Part shown: positions 1-8,385 of the stretch, one piece after another
Numbering within the stretch: position 1 is the stretch's first letter
Layout: every line of letters starts with the position of its first letter
From: Actinocrinis sp046724665
Lineage (GTDB): Bacteria; Actinomycetota; Actinomycetes; Streptomycetales; Catenulisporaceae
Length of the DNA stretch: 47,101 nt
NCBI GenBank assembly: GCA_046724665.1
Contig: JBKOWZ010000012.1
Span: 1 to 47,101 of the forward strand
Reading direction: 5' to 3'
Notes under the pieces: generated by a model
Told to the model about the DNA's origin: nothing
Databases searched by the model: none
What the model saw: only the letters and a program-made list of their open reading frames with translations
Made by a program: the position numbers and the translations under genes

Positions 1-96
1 GCCGACGACCGCGGCGCCCTCGCGACGCGCGCGAGTACGGCCCGGGGCGCGGGTGCGGAGGCTGGCGCCGCTGCCGATGCCGACACGTCGCCCCCG

Positions 97-1083
97 CTAC
101 GGCTTGAAGGTCATCGAGTGGTTGAACTGCTGCTGGCAGGCGTTCTGCCCGGAGATGGTGTTCGCCTTGTGCATGCAGTCCGAGTAGTCCCGCAGCTGCG
201 GGTAGAAGATCAGCGAGAAGGCCACGATCGCGACCGCGATCAGCGTGGAGATGCCGGCCCACACCACCGAGGCCACCGCCTCCGGGGCGCGTTGCGAGCG
301 CCGCACGGCGTCCCGCTGTGCGAACGCCCCGAGCCACAGTCCGCCGAGCGACATCAGCAGCGCAACGATCGCGCCGATCAGCCAGGCGGGGAAGTTCTGA
401 TAGCCGTTCAGCAGCGTCATCAGCGTGCACAGCGCGCCGCCGAGAGCCAGGCCGCGCGCCCAGCGAGTGCGCAGGCTCAGCGGCGGTCGCGTCCCCGGGC
501 CCGGCTCCTCGCGCCGCGGCTGCTGCTGTGGCGGCTGCGGCGGACGGTAACCCGAGCGCGGGTCGTGCGCCGGCGGGCGCGATCCGGGCTGCGCGTACCG
601 GTTGGGGTCGAGCCACGGTGCCGGCTGCTGCTCCGGGTTCGGCCCCGGACCGCTCTGACCCGCGCCGTTCGGGTGCTCGGGATTCGGCGGCAGCTGCCCG
701 CTCCACGGCGGCACGCGGTCCGCGGGCTGACCCGGCCGACCGGTCTGGCCGCCCTGACCACTGTGCTGCTGATCCGCGTCGGGCGGCGCCACCGAGGGCT
801 GCTGCTGCGTCGGCGGAGCCTGCGTCCATCCCGGCGGCGGCGGGAAGTGCTGCGGCACCGGGCCGGGCCGCCCGAGGAACCACGGCGCCGGCGCCGGCTG
901 CTCGACGGCCCACTGCGGCTGCCCGTCCTGCGTCTGCGTGGCCCGGCCCTGCTGAGTCTGGCTCTGCGTCCCCTGCGCGTCCTCGGACGAAGAGCGACCT
1001 TCGTCGTTCTCGGGAGAGTCCTGGCGGGCAGGGACGTCAGTCACAGTCTTCGGCTCCGTCGTCACAGGTAGGTCAGCCGTCAC
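97..1083 (-). CDS. Pro/Gln-rich membrane protein, unknown function
   Basis: I do not recognise a named family. The predicted product has 328 residues. Residues 1-205 are hydrophilic and very rich in Pro, Gln and Gly, as in a disordered cytoplasmic tail. Three hydrophobic segments follow, near residues 211-226, 233-255 and 267-294. A short C-terminal tail carries two Cys (motif YSDCMHK and a second Cys about ten residues later). If the N-terminus is cytoplasmic, three membrane spans place this Cys tail outside, where a disulfide could form. The start is GTG with no clear ribosome-binding site; a second GTG at codon 14 (VTDVPA) is also possible. It diverges from purN. The gene at 3572-4123 has a similar layout and C-terminal motif, so the two may be distant paralogues. 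Confidence 0.7.
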   Translation of the reverse strand: MTADLPVTTEPKTVTDVPARQDSPENDEGRSSSEDAQGTQSQTQQGRATQTQDGQPQWAVEQPAPAPWFLGRPGPVPQHFPPPPGWTQAPPTQQQPSVAPPDADQQHSGQGGQTGRPGQPADRVPPWSGQLPPNPEHPNGAGQSGPGPNPEQQPAPWLDPNRYAQPGSRPPAHDPRSGYRPPQPPQQQPRREEPGPGTRPPLSLRTRWARGLALGGALCTLMTLLNGYQNFPAWLIGAIVALLMSLGGLWLGAFAQRDAVRRSQRAPEAVASVVWAGISTLIAVAIVAFSLIFYPQLRDYSDCMHKANTISGQNACQQQFNHSMTFKP

Positions 1084-1288
1084 GGAAGGTCGGATATCGC
1101 GTCGGCACCGCCGCCGAGCCGCGGCCGGCCGGTGGCACCTGGTTCGATTCGTCCCCTCACCGTACCGCTAGCTATCGTTGCTCACATCTTTCCGGCCCGG
1201 CCGCAGCCGCGGTGGACGGCCGGATCGGGTGACATCCCGTCACACTTCGTCAACTGACAGACAACTGACCTGAAAGGACGCCGCGGTC

Positions 1289-1978
1289 GTGGCTTCCCGG
1301 ACTCAGCAGGCATCGTCAACCGACCCCACCCGATATCCGCCGCCGCAGACCCCGCCGGCCCGGCTCGTCGTGCTGGTCTCCGGCACGGGCAGCAACCTCC
1401 AGGCGCTGCTCGACGCCTCGGCCGATCCGTCCTACGGTGCGACGGTCGTCGCCGTCGGGGCCGACCGGGACGGCATCCTCGCGCTCAAGCGCGCCGAGGA
1501 CGCGGGCGTGCCCACCTTCGTGCGCCGCGTGCGCGACTACCCCGACCGGGCCGTCTGGGACCGGGCGCTGCGTGACGAGACCGCCCGGCACGCGCCCGAC
1601 CTGGTCGTCTGCGCCGGCTTCATGAAGCTGCTCGGCCCGGACTACCTGGCCGCCTTCGGCGGCCGCACCGTCAACACGCATCCCGCGCTGCTGCCGTCCT
1701 TCCCGGGCATGCACGGCGCGCGCGACGCGCTGGCCTACGGCGTCAAGGTGACCGGCTGCACGCTGTTCGTGGTCGCCGCCGGCGTGGACGACGGGCCGAT
1801 CGTCGCCCAGGCCGCGGTGCCGGTCGAGGACGGCGACGACGAGGAATCCCTGCACGATCGGATCAAGGTCGCCGAGCGGCGGCTGCTCGTCGAGCAGGTC
1901 GGCCGGATGGTCCGCGAGGGCTGGACCGTGACCGCCGGCGAAACCCCCAACGGCAACCGGAAGGTGACCATCCCGTGA
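1289..1978 (+). CDS. purN: Phosphoribosylglycinamide formyltransferase
   Basis: PurN transfers a formyl group from 10-formyltetrahydrofolate to GAR, the third step of de novo purine synthesis, in the cytoplasm. The 229-residue product has the N-terminal VLVSGTGSNLQALLDA loop, the catalytic block NTHPALLPSFPG with its Asn and His, and DDGPIVAQ with the catalytic Asp. The first 25 or so residues precede the conserved domain and look like a non-conserved leader. The GTG start follows GAAAGGA at 1272-1278, a good ribosome-binding site. The stop overlaps the purH start by four bases (GTGA), which implies translational coupling. A neighbouring folD supplies folate one-carbon units, which fits the pathway. 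Confidence 0.96.
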   Translation: MASRTQQASSTDPTRYPPPQTPPARLVVLVSGTGSNLQALLDASADPSYGATVVAVGADRDGILALKRAEDAGVPTFVRRVRDYPDRAVWDRALRDETARHAPDLVVCAGFMKLLGPDYLAAFGGRTVNTHPALLPSFPGMHGARDALAYGVKVTGCTLFVVAAGVDDGPIVAQAAVPVEDGDDEESLHDRIKVAERRLLVEQVGRMVREGWTVTAGETPNGNRKVTIP

Positions 1979-3540
1979 GCGCTCAGCAGCCCATCCGTCG
2001 CGCGCTGGTCAGCGTGTACGACAAGACCGGACTCGAGGAGCTGGCCCGCGGGCTGCACGCGGCCGGGGTCGCCGTCGTCTCCACCGGCAGCACCGCCGCC
2101 CGGATCGCCGGCGCGGGCGTGCCGGTCACCGAGGTCGCCGAGCTGACCGGCTTCCCCGAGTGCCTCGACGGCCGCGTCAAGACCCTGCATCCGAAGGTGC
2201 ACGCCGGGATCCTGGCCGACCGGCGGCTGCCCGAGCACGTCCGGCAGCTCGACGAGCTCGGCGTCGAGGCCTTCGACCTGGTCGTGTGCAACCTCTACCC
2301 GTTCGCCGAGACGGTGGCCTCCGGCGCCGCCCCGGACGAGTGCGTCGAGCAGATCGACATCGGCGGTCCGTCGATGGTGCGCGCCGCCGCGAAGAACCAC
2401 CCGAGCGTAGCGATCGTGGTCGATCCGGCCCGCTACGCCGACGTGCTCGCCGCGCTGGACAACGGCGGCTTCACGCTGGCGCAGCGCAAGCGCCTCGCCG
2501 CCGAGGCCTTCGCGCACACCGCCGCGTACGACGCGGCGGTCGCGTCCTGGTTCGCCTCGGCGTACGCACCGGCCGACGAGTCACCGTTCCCGGACTTCGT
2601 CGCCACGACGTACACACGCAAGGCGATCCTGCGTTACGGCGAGAACCCGCACCAGGCCGCCGCGCTCTACCTCGGCGGCACCGGCCGTGACGACAGCCTC
2701 GCCACCGCGGAGCAACTGCACGGCAAGGAGATGTCCTTCAACAACTACGTGGACACCGACGCGGCGCTACGCGCGGCCTACGACTTCGCCGAGCCGTGTG
2801 TAGCGATCATCAAGCACGCCAACCCCTGCGGCATCGCCATCGCCTCGGACGACGACATCGCCGAGGCGCACCGCAAGGCGCACGCCTGCGACCCGGTCTC
2901 CGCGTTCGGCGGGGTCATCGCGGCCAACCGGCCGGTCTCCGCCGAGATGGCCCGCCAGGTCGCCGAGATCTTCACCGAGGTGATCGTCGCCCCCGGCTAC
3001 GAGGACGGCGCGATCGAGATACTGTCCGCCAAGAAGAACATCAGACTGCTGCGCACCGCGAACTCGGCCCGCAGGCTGACCGAGTACCGGCAGATCAGCG
3101 GCGGCATGCTGATGCAGTCCGGCGACAACTTCCAGGCGCCCGGGGACGACCCGGCGAACTGGCGGCTGGCCGCCGGGCCCGCGGCCGACCCCGGCACGCT
3201 CGCCGACCTGGCCTTCGCCTGGCGGGCGGTGCGCGCGGTCAAGTCCAACGCCATCCTGCTGGCCGCCGGCGGCGCCACGGTCGGCGTCGGGATGGGTCAG
3301 GTGAACCGGGTGGACTCGGCGCGGCTCGCGGTCACCAGGGCCGCGGACCGCGCGGCCGGGTCGGTGGCCGCCTCCGACGCGTTCTTCCCGTTCTCGGACG
3401 GCCTCGAGGTCCTGCTGGCCGCCGGGGTGCGGGCGGTGGTCCAGCCCGGCGGCTCGGTGCGTGACGCCGAGTCGCTCGCGGCGGCCGAGGCCGCCGGAGT
3501 GACCATGTACCTGACCGGAACCCGGCACTTCGCGCACTGA
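1975..3540 (+). CDS. purH: Bifunctional AICAR formyltransferase / IMP cyclohydrolase
   Basis: PurH catalyses the last two steps of IMP synthesis: AICAR to FAICAR with 10-formyl-THF, then ring closure to IMP. The 521-residue length is normal. The N-terminal MGS-like cyclohydrolase domain includes KTLHPKVHAGILADR. The C-terminal AICAR transformylase domain shows RYGENPHQ, IIKHANPCG, KSNAILLA and DAFFPFSDGLE. The GTG start overlaps the purN stop by four bases, so both genes are read from one transcript. A strong hairpin at 3549-3594 follows the stop and probably ends that transcript. Confidence 0.97.
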   Translation: MSAQQPIRRALVSVYDKTGLEELARGLHAAGVAVVSTGSTAARIAGAGVPVTEVAELTGFPECLDGRVKTLHPKVHAGILADRRLPEHVRQLDELGVEAFDLVVCNLYPFAETVASGAAPDECVEQIDIGGPSMVRAAAKNHPSVAIVVDPARYADVLAALDNGGFTLAQRKRLAAEAFAHTAAYDAAVASWFASAYAPADESPFPDFVATTYTRKAILRYGENPHQAAALYLGGTGRDDSLATAEQLHGKEMSFNNYVDTDAALRAAYDFAEPCVAIIKHANPCGIAIASDDDIAEAHRKAHACDPVSAFGGVIAANRPVSAEMARQVAEIFTEVIVAPGYEDGAIEILSAKKNIRLLRTANSARRLTEYRQISGGMLMQSGDNFQAPGDDPANWRLAAGPAADPGTLADLAFAWRAVRAVKSNAILLAAGGATVGVGMGQVNRVDSARLAVTRAADRAAGSVAASDAFFPFSDGLEVLLAAGVRAVVQPGGSVRDAESLAAAEAAGVTMYLTGTRHFAH

Positions 3541-3548
3541 CGCGCCCC

Positions 3549-3594
3549 GGCAGGGCGTCCTCGGCGGCCGGTCAGGTCCCGAGGATGCCCTGCC
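3549..3594. terminator. Bidirectional terminator hairpin between purH and the DUF4190 gene
   Basis: A 16-bp stem (left arm 3549-3564, starting GGCAGGGCG; right arm 3579-3594) pairs at 15 of 16 positions, the exception being a G-T wobble. The loop is 14 nt. There is no U-tract, as is usual in actinobacteria. The right arm lies inside the last codons of the convergent gene ending at 3572, so one hairpin can serve both genes. Confidence 0.7.
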
Positions 3595-4123
3595 GCATGC
3601 AGTCGTCGTACTGCGTGAAGTTGCCGTCCGGGCTCGTGTTCGGGTCGTACTGCGCGCAGTTGGTCGCGGTGTGCACGACCCAGACGATCAGGATGATCTC
3701 GATCACGTTGAGGACGATGCCGATGATCGAGGTGACCAGCCCGGCGATCGCCATCCCGCGCCCGCCCGCCTCGCCGCGCCCGGCCGCCCGCAGCGCGATG
3801 ATCGAGAAGATCAGGCCGACGACGCCGATCACGCCGCCGACGTAGAAGAGCGACGTGCACAGCCCCACGATGCCGAGCACCATCCCGGTGATCGCCATGC
3901 CCTTAGGCAGTTGCTGGAGCGGTCCGGGCATCATCGGGTACGGGTAGCCGTAGCTCTGGTACGGCGTGTACGCCGCGTTCGGCGGCGGCGGCGGATATCC
4001 GGGCCCGGGGCCGAGGTTCTGCGCGTATCCCTGAGGCGGCGGCGTGGGCGTCGGATACACGGACGTCGGCGGCAACGGCGGCTGTTGCGGTGCCGCGGGC
4101 ATGGGATCAGACGGCTCGGACAC
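3572..4123 (-). CDS. DUF4190-like small membrane protein
   Basis: This is a 183-residue protein with a Pro/Tyr-rich N-terminus (about 70 residues containing PPPPP and YGYPYP), then hydrophobic stretches reading GMAITGMVLGIVGL, GVIGVVGLIFSIIAL and GMAIAGLVTSIIGIVLNV, and a 40-residue tail with two Cys (TNCAQYD and YDDCMRQ). The Gly-rich membrane repeats are typical of DUF4190 proteins, whose function is unknown. The open frame extends to 4150, but GTG at 4123 is preferred: AGGGGGG lies six bases upstream, whereas the ATG at 4150 has no ribosome-binding site and falls inside a tandem repeat. It is convergent with purH. Its C-terminal YDDCM resembles YSDCM of the protein at 97-1083. Confidence 0.75.
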   Translation of the reverse strand: MSEPSDPMPAAPQQPPLPPTSVYPTPTPPPQGYAQNLGPGPGYPPPPPNAAYTPYQSYGYPYPMMPGPLQQLPKGMAITGMVLGIVGLCTSLFYVGGVIGVVGLIFSIIALRAAGRGEAGGRGMAIAGLVTSIIGIVLNVIEIILIVWVVHTATNCAQYDPNTSPDGNFTQYDDCMRQGILGT

Positions 4124-4141
4124 TGCGGCCCCCCTGGACGG

Positions 4142-4189
4142 TGACTTCATCGGACGCTGACTTCATCGGACACTGATTCCATCAGACAC
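4142..4189. repeat. 16-bp tandem repeat, three copies
   Basis: Units TGACTTCATCGGACGC (4142), TGACTTCATCGGACAC (4158) and TGATTCCATCAGACAC (4174) lie head to tail, followed by a partial fourth. They sit between the DUF4190 gene and folD, just upstream of the folD promoter. Function unknown; either slippage expansion or repeated regulator sites. Confidence 0.85.
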
Positions 4190-4223
4190 TGACTCGGCTG
4201 CCGGAGTCTACTCGCGCGTCTGC

Positions 4224-4236
4224 GAGAATGGATCTC
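4224..4236 (+). promoter_or_regulatory. Candidate leaderless promoter of folD
   Basis: The hexamer GAGAAT (4224-4229) is followed by seven bases (GGATCTC) and then ATG at 4237. Transcription would begin at or next to the start codon. The trpS promoter has the same layout (GACAAT, GG, ATG after 7 nt). No clear -35 is visible. Confidence 0.5.
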
Positions 4237-5088
4237 ATGACGGCGACGATTCTGGACGGCTGGCTGACCGCCGACGAGATCCGGCAGGACCTGGCCAAGC
4301 GGGTGAAGGCGCTGGCCGAGCGCGGGGTCGTGCCCGGTCTCGGCACGATCCTGGTCGGCGACGATCCGGGATCGCACTCCTACGTGACGATGAAGCACCG
4401 CGACAGCCGGAAGATCGGCATCGACTCGATCGACCTCAGGCTGCCCGCCGACGCCACGCAGGAGCAGGTCGAGGAGGCGGTCGAGCGGCTCAACGCCGAC
4501 CCGGCCTGCCACGCCTACCTGGTCCAGCTCCCGCTGCCGAAGGGGCTCGACGAGTTCCGCGTGCTCGAGCGGGTCGATCAGGCCAAGGACGCGGACGGCC
4601 TGCACCCGCTCAGCCTCGGCAAGCTGGTGCTCGGCGAGCCGACGCCGCTGCCGTGCACCCCGTACGGCATCGTCGTGCTGCTGCGCCGCTTCGGGGTCGA
4701 GCTGAACGGCGCCGAGGTGGTCGTCGTCGGCCGGGGCATCACGGTCGGCCGGCCGCTCGGGCTGATCCTGAACCGCCGGTCGGAGAATTCCACCGTCACC
4801 CTCTGCCACACCGGCACCCGCGACCTGGCCGCGCACACCCGGCGCGCGGACATCGTCGTGGCGGCGGCGGGCGTGCCCGGGATCATCACGCCCGACATGG
4901 TCAAGCCCGGCGCCGCCGTCCTCGACGTCGGCGTCTCACACGTCGATGGCAAGCTCACCGGAGACGTCGCCCCCGGTGTCGCCGAGGTCGCCGGCTACCT
5001 TTCGCCCAACCCCGGCGGCGTCGGGCCGATGACCCGCGCCCTGCTGCTCACCAACGTCGTCGAGGCCGCCGAGCGCTCCCTGCTTTAA
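4237..5088 (+). CDS. folD: Methylenetetrahydrofolate dehydrogenase / cyclohydrolase
   Basis: FolD interconverts 5,10-methylene-THF, methenyl-THF and 10-formyl-THF in the cytoplasm, feeding PurN and PurH just upstream. The 283-residue product has the folate-site block GDDPGSHSYVTMKHRD with the catalytic Lys, LVQLPLPKGLD, the dinucleotide-binding segment VVVGRGITVGRPLGLIL and the hallmark PGGVGPMTRALLLTN at the C-terminus. An in-frame ATG at 4228 also exists, but it lies inside the probable -10 hexamer. ATG 4237 gives MTATILDGW, which matches family N-termini, and a leaderless start. The last 153 bases are overlapped on the opposite strand by the C-terminal extension of glgB. Confidence 0.95.
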   Translation: MTATILDGWLTADEIRQDLAKRVKALAERGVVPGLGTILVGDDPGSHSYVTMKHRDSRKIGIDSIDLRLPADATQEQVEEAVERLNADPACHAYLVQLPLPKGLDEFRVLERVDQAKDADGLHPLSLGKLVLGEPTPLPCTPYGIVVLLRRFGVELNGAEVVVVGRGITVGRPLGLILNRRSENSTVTLCHTGTRDLAAHTRRADIVVAAAGVPGIITPDMVKPGAAVLDVGVSHVDGKLTGDVAPGVAEVAGYLSPNPGGVGPMTRALLLTNVVEAAERSLL

Positions 5089-7611
5089 CCGCCCCGCACT
5101 CGCACCCTCGCCGCGGTCACCCTTACCTGACGCGGCAACTGCCTCTGCGCCCTCTTCGACGCTCTCGTCTTCTTCCCCGATCGGACGCGGCGTCAGCCAC
5201 AGCGCCCCGAGCGGCGGAACGCGCAGCGACGCCCGGGCCGGCCAGCCGCCCTGCTCCTCGGCGATGGCGCGCACCTCGCCGAGGTTGCCCACGCCCGAGC
5301 CGCCGTACTGCCCGGCGTCGGTGTTGAGCACCTCGTTCCACACCTGCGCCCGGTCGGTGCCCCACGGCAGCGCCAGCGAGTAGCCCTCCCACGGGATGCC
5401 CGCGAAGTTCACCACGCAGACCAGCGGCGAGCCGTCCTGTGCCCAGCGCACCCACGCGAACAGGTTGTGGTCCGCGTCGTCGGCCGTCAGCCACGAGAAC
5501 CCGCTGCCCGACAGGTCCTGTTCCCACAGCGCGGGTTGCGCGCGGTAGGCCGCGTTGAGGTCCTGCACCAGCTGGAAGACGCCGCGGTGCTCGGCGTGAT
5601 CGAGCAGCCACCAGTCCAGCCCGCTCTGCTCCGACCACTCCGCGTCCTGCGCGAACTCGCAGCCGGAGAACAGCAGCTGCTTGCCCGGATGCGCCCACAT
5701 GAAGGCCAGGTACGCGCGCAGGTTCGCCAGCTGCTGCCAGCGGTCGCCCGGCATCTTGCGCAGCAGCGAACCCTTGCCGTGCACCACCTCGTCGTGGCTG
5801 ATCGGCAGGATGAAGTTCTCGGTGAACGCGTACATCAGCGAGAACGTCATCCGGTTGTGGTGGTAGCGCCGGTTGATCGGCTGCTCGGCCGCGTAGCCGA
5901 GCGAGTCGTGCATCCAGCCCATGTTCCACTTGAAGCCGAAGCCGAGGCCGTTGGTCCCGGTGCCGTCGATGTGCTGGTCGGTCGGCTTAGTCACGCCCGG
6001 CCAGGCGGTGGACTCCTCGGCGTGCACCATCACGCCCGGCACCCGCTTGTACACGGTGGCGGTCAGCTCTTGGAGGAAGGAGACCGCCTCCAGGTTCTCC
6101 CGGCCGCCGTACGCGTTCGGATGCCAGTGGCCCGCCTCGCGCGAGTAGTCGAGGTAGAGCATCGAGGCGACCGCGTCCACCCGCAGCCCGTCCACGTGCA
6201 TCTCCTCGCACCAGAACAGCGCCGAGGCGACCAGGAAGTTGCGCACCTCGCGGCGTCCGTAGTCGAAGACCAGCGTGCCCCAGTCCGGGTGCTCGCCGCG
6301 CCAGGGGTCGGGATGCTCGTACAGGGCCGTGCCGTCGAACTCGGCCAGCGCCCAGGAGTCCTTCGGGAAGTGCGCCGGCACCCAGTCGATGATGACGCCG
6401 ATCCCGGCCTGGTGCAGCGCATCGACCAGGGCGCGGAAGTCGTCGGGAGTGCCCAGGCGCGCGGTCGGCGCGAAGTACGACGAAACCTGGTAGCCCCACG
6501 ATCCGCCGAACGGGTGCTCGGTCGGCGGCAGGAACTCCACATGGGTGAAGCCGAGCTCGTTCAGGTACGGCGGCAGCTGCTCGGCGAGCCCCCGGTAGTC
6601 CAGCCCCGGGCGCCAGGACGCCAGATGCAGCTCGTACACGGACATCGGCGAGTGGTACGGATCCCACTTCGCGCGCTGGTCGAGCCAGGTCGCGTCGGAC
6701 CAGGCGTAGTGCGACTCGTCCACGATCGACGCGTTCGCCGGCGGCATCTCGCACCGCCGGGCCAGCGGATCGGCCTTCTGCCGCCACACCCCGTCGCGGC
6801 CAAGGATCTCGTACTTGTACCGCGCTCCGGCGCCGACGTCGGGCACGAACAGCTCCCACACCCCGCTGGAGCCCATCGAGCGCAGCGGATGGCTGGTGCC
6901 GTTCCAATAATTGAAGTCGCCGACCACGCGCACCCCGCGCGCATTGGGCGCCCACACCGCGAAGGACGTGCCGGTCGGCGCCTCGAACGGCGAGTCCGGC
7001 GGGGAGTCGAAACGGCGCACCCGCGAGCCGAGCACCTCCCACAGCTGCTCGTGCCGACCCTCGCCGATCAGGTGCAGGTCGATCTCGCCGAGCGTCGGCA
7101 GGAAGCGGTAGGGGTCGTCGGCCAGCACGGTCGCGTCGCCGTAGCCGATCTCCAGCCGGTAGTCGCCGAGCTGGATCGGCAGGATTCCGGCGAACAGCCC
7201 CTCGCCCTCGGCCAGCAGCGCGCTGCGGCGGCCGTCCGCGGTGAGCACGGTCACCGTCTCCGCGAACGGTCGCAGCGCGCGCACCAGCGTGCCGCCGCCG
7301 AACGGATGCGCGCCGAGCAGCCGGTGCGGGTCGTGCACGGCCCCGTCCAGCAGGGTCCTGCGTTCGTCCTCCGCCATCGGCGCGGCCGGTGCGGCGCTCA
7401 GGACGTCCTCGTCCCGGCCGGCCGGCTCGCCGCCGTCCACGCGATCTCTGTCAGCACGTTCGTCGCCGTCATCGGTCCGGCTAGTCCGGCCGGCGATCCG
7501 TTGGTCGTCCCGCACGGTCAAAGCCCCACGTCCCTGTCTCGTCGAACGGCCCCGAGGTCTCGTGTCTCCGATTTCTACGATGCCATGCACAGCGGCCGGG
7601 TGTCGCGCCAC
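4936..7611 (-). CDS. glgB: 1,4-alpha-glucan branching enzyme (GH13)
   Basis: GlgB makes alpha-1,6 branches in glycogen. The open frame encodes 891 residues, longer than the usual 730 or so. From about residue 90 there is an N-terminal GlgB domain (DPHRLLGAHPFGGG), then a CBM48-like module (GVRVVGDFNYWNG). The GH13 barrel has nucleophile DGLRVDAVASMLYLD near residue 480, acid/base HAEESTAW near 527 and ISHDEVVHGKG near 603. A C-terminal beta domain ends at PPLGALWLTPRP near residue 800. About 90 further residues, rich in Glu, Gly and Ala, continue antisense to the folD 3' end; a frameshift near 5160 would stop instead at 5123. The N-terminal 80 residues are low complexity and the true start is uncertain (GTG 7611, or an internal GTG at VRDDQR). 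Confidence 0.93.
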   Translation of the reverse strand: MARHPAAVHGIVEIGDTRPRGRSTRQGRGALTVRDDQRIAGRTSRTDDGDERADRDRVDGGEPAGRDEDVLSAAPAAPMAEDERRTLLDGAVHDPHRLLGAHPFGGGTLVRALRPFAETVTVLTADGRRSALLAEGEGLFAGILPIQLGDYRLEIGYGDATVLADDPYRFLPTLGEIDLHLIGEGRHEQLWEVLGSRVRRFDSPPDSPFEAPTGTSFAVWAPNARGVRVVGDFNYWNGTSHPLRSMGSSGVWELFVPDVGAGARYKYEILGRDGVWRQKADPLARRCEMPPANASIVDESHYAWSDATWLDQRAKWDPYHSPMSVYELHLASWRPGLDYRGLAEQLPPYLNELGFTHVEFLPPTEHPFGGSWGYQVSSYFAPTARLGTPDDFRALVDALHQAGIGVIIDWVPAHFPKDSWALAEFDGTALYEHPDPWRGEHPDWGTLVFDYGRREVRNFLVASALFWCEEMHVDGLRVDAVASMLYLDYSREAGHWHPNAYGGRENLEAVSFLQELTATVYKRVPGVMVHAEESTAWPGVTKPTDQHIDGTGTNGLGFGFKWNMGWMHDSLGYAAEQPINRRYHHNRMTFSLMYAFTENFILPISHDEVVHGKGSLLRKMPGDRWQQLANLRAYLAFMWAHPGKQLLFSGCEFAQDAEWSEQSGLDWWLLDHAEHRGVFQLVQDLNAAYRAQPALWEQDLSGSGFSWLTADDADHNLFAWVRWAQDGSPLVCVVNFAGIPWEGYSLALPWGTDRAQVWNEVLNTDAGQYGGSGVGNLGEVRAIAEEQGGWPARASLRVPPLGALWLTPRPIGEEDESVEEGAEAVAASGKGDRGEGASAGRLKQGALGGLDDVGEQQGAGHRPDAAGVGRKVAGDLGDTGGDVSGELAIDV

Positions 7612-7674
7612 TGCGCTCCGCCCGGCCGCCGCGTCAATCGGACTCTTCTAGCCTGATCGGGTTATTCAGCAGGC

Positions 7675-7956
7675 CTAACCCACCAAACGGTCCAACGCCC
7701 CACCCTTCACATCCGCCACCAACACCGACAACTGCTCCAGCGACATCTGCACCCGCTGGCCGAAGTCGTCGGTGATCACCACCCGGCGGTCCTCGTCGGC
7801 CGCGTGGTCGAGGAGCAGTTCGGGGCAGCCGCAGCTGCAATTGCCGCAGAAGACGGCCACGGGTTCGAGGGCGGACTCGCCGGAGTGGTCCGGGGCGGCG
7901 CCGGCGTAGGGCTCGGAATCGGGATCGTGGGACAGGGCGGTCGGTTCGGTCATCAT
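7675..7956 (-). CDS. Small Cys-motif protein, unknown function
   Basis: The product has 93 residues. The first 30 are acidic and low complexity. The core has VFCGNCSCGCPEL, four Cys in a pattern that could bind a metal or iron-sulfur centre, then the conserved-looking VVITDDFGQRVQMSLEQL and a C-terminal helix. I recall similar small hypothetical proteins in streptomycetes but cannot assign a function. Two adjacent ATG codons (7956 and 7953) follow a GAGG element. It is read in the same direction as glgB and ends 63 bases before it, so the two may share a transcript. Confidence 0.7.
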   Translation of the reverse strand: MMTEPTALSHDPDSEPYAGAAPDHSGESALEPVAVFCGNCSCGCPELLLDHAADEDRRVVITDDFGQRVQMSLEQLSVLVADVKGGALDRLVG

Positions 7957-8103
7957 CGCTGCCTCGCGGTACGCAGGAAAGGGAACCGTGGCTAGCCCCG
8001 AGCGTACGGAAAGGACAACCAGTCAGCTACGGCACAATCGTGGCTTTGCCGGGCAATCGGTACGCCCCTACGCTCCGGTATCGATAACCGCGTCCCCGCC
8101 GCC

Positions 8104-8385
8104 TCAGTCGCGCTGCTTGCGGTCCCGGGTCCGGCGCCGCATGAGGAAGCCGAGCAGCATCCCGACGAGGAAGGTGCCGGCCAGCGTGATCCACAGCTGC
8201 GCGGTCACCCAGACCACCCAGAAGTGGACCCGGGTGTGGCTGGTGTTGGCCAGGATGAACCAGACGGCCAGTGCGACGATCACCAGCCCGGCGATCACCT
8301 TCGGAGTGGCGAGGCGCTGCGTCACCGAGCGCCGCGGTTTCGCGACGGGTTCGTCCGGTGCGCCGATCGGTGGAACGTTGCCCAT
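8104..8385 (-). CDS. LapA-domain (DUF1049) small membrane protein
   Basis: A 93-residue protein with two membrane helices (GLVIVALAVWFILANTS near residues 32-49 and LWITLAGTFLVGMLLGFLM near 64-82) and a basic C-terminus (RRRTRDRKQRD). The segment between them, TRVHFWVVWVTAQ, fits the LapA/YciS pattern in which FxLxN is followed by a short beta segment and a second helix. In proteobacteria the family is linked to lipopolysaccharide assembly; in actinobacteria its role is unknown. The ATG is preceded by TGGAGC nine bases upstream. It diverges from the DUF3017 gene. Confidence 0.75.
   Translation of the reverse strand: MGNVPPIGAPDEPVAKPRRSVTQRLATPKVIAGLVIVALAVWFILANTSHTRVHFWVVWVTAQLWITLAGTFLVGMLLGFLMRRRTRDRKQRD

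Noticed and set aside
1..96. Possible 3' end of an upstream gene at the left edge
   Set aside because: No stop codon, motif or hairpin ties these bases to a gene; too short to judge.
118..1071. Plus-strand open frames opposite the Pro-rich membrane protein
   Set aside because: Arg/Leu-rich reverse reading of Pro/Gln codons; no start site or domain support.
5467..7656. 729-codon open frame on the plus strand opposite glgB
   Set aside because: Antisense shadow of a gene with clear GH13 motifs; no family features of its own.
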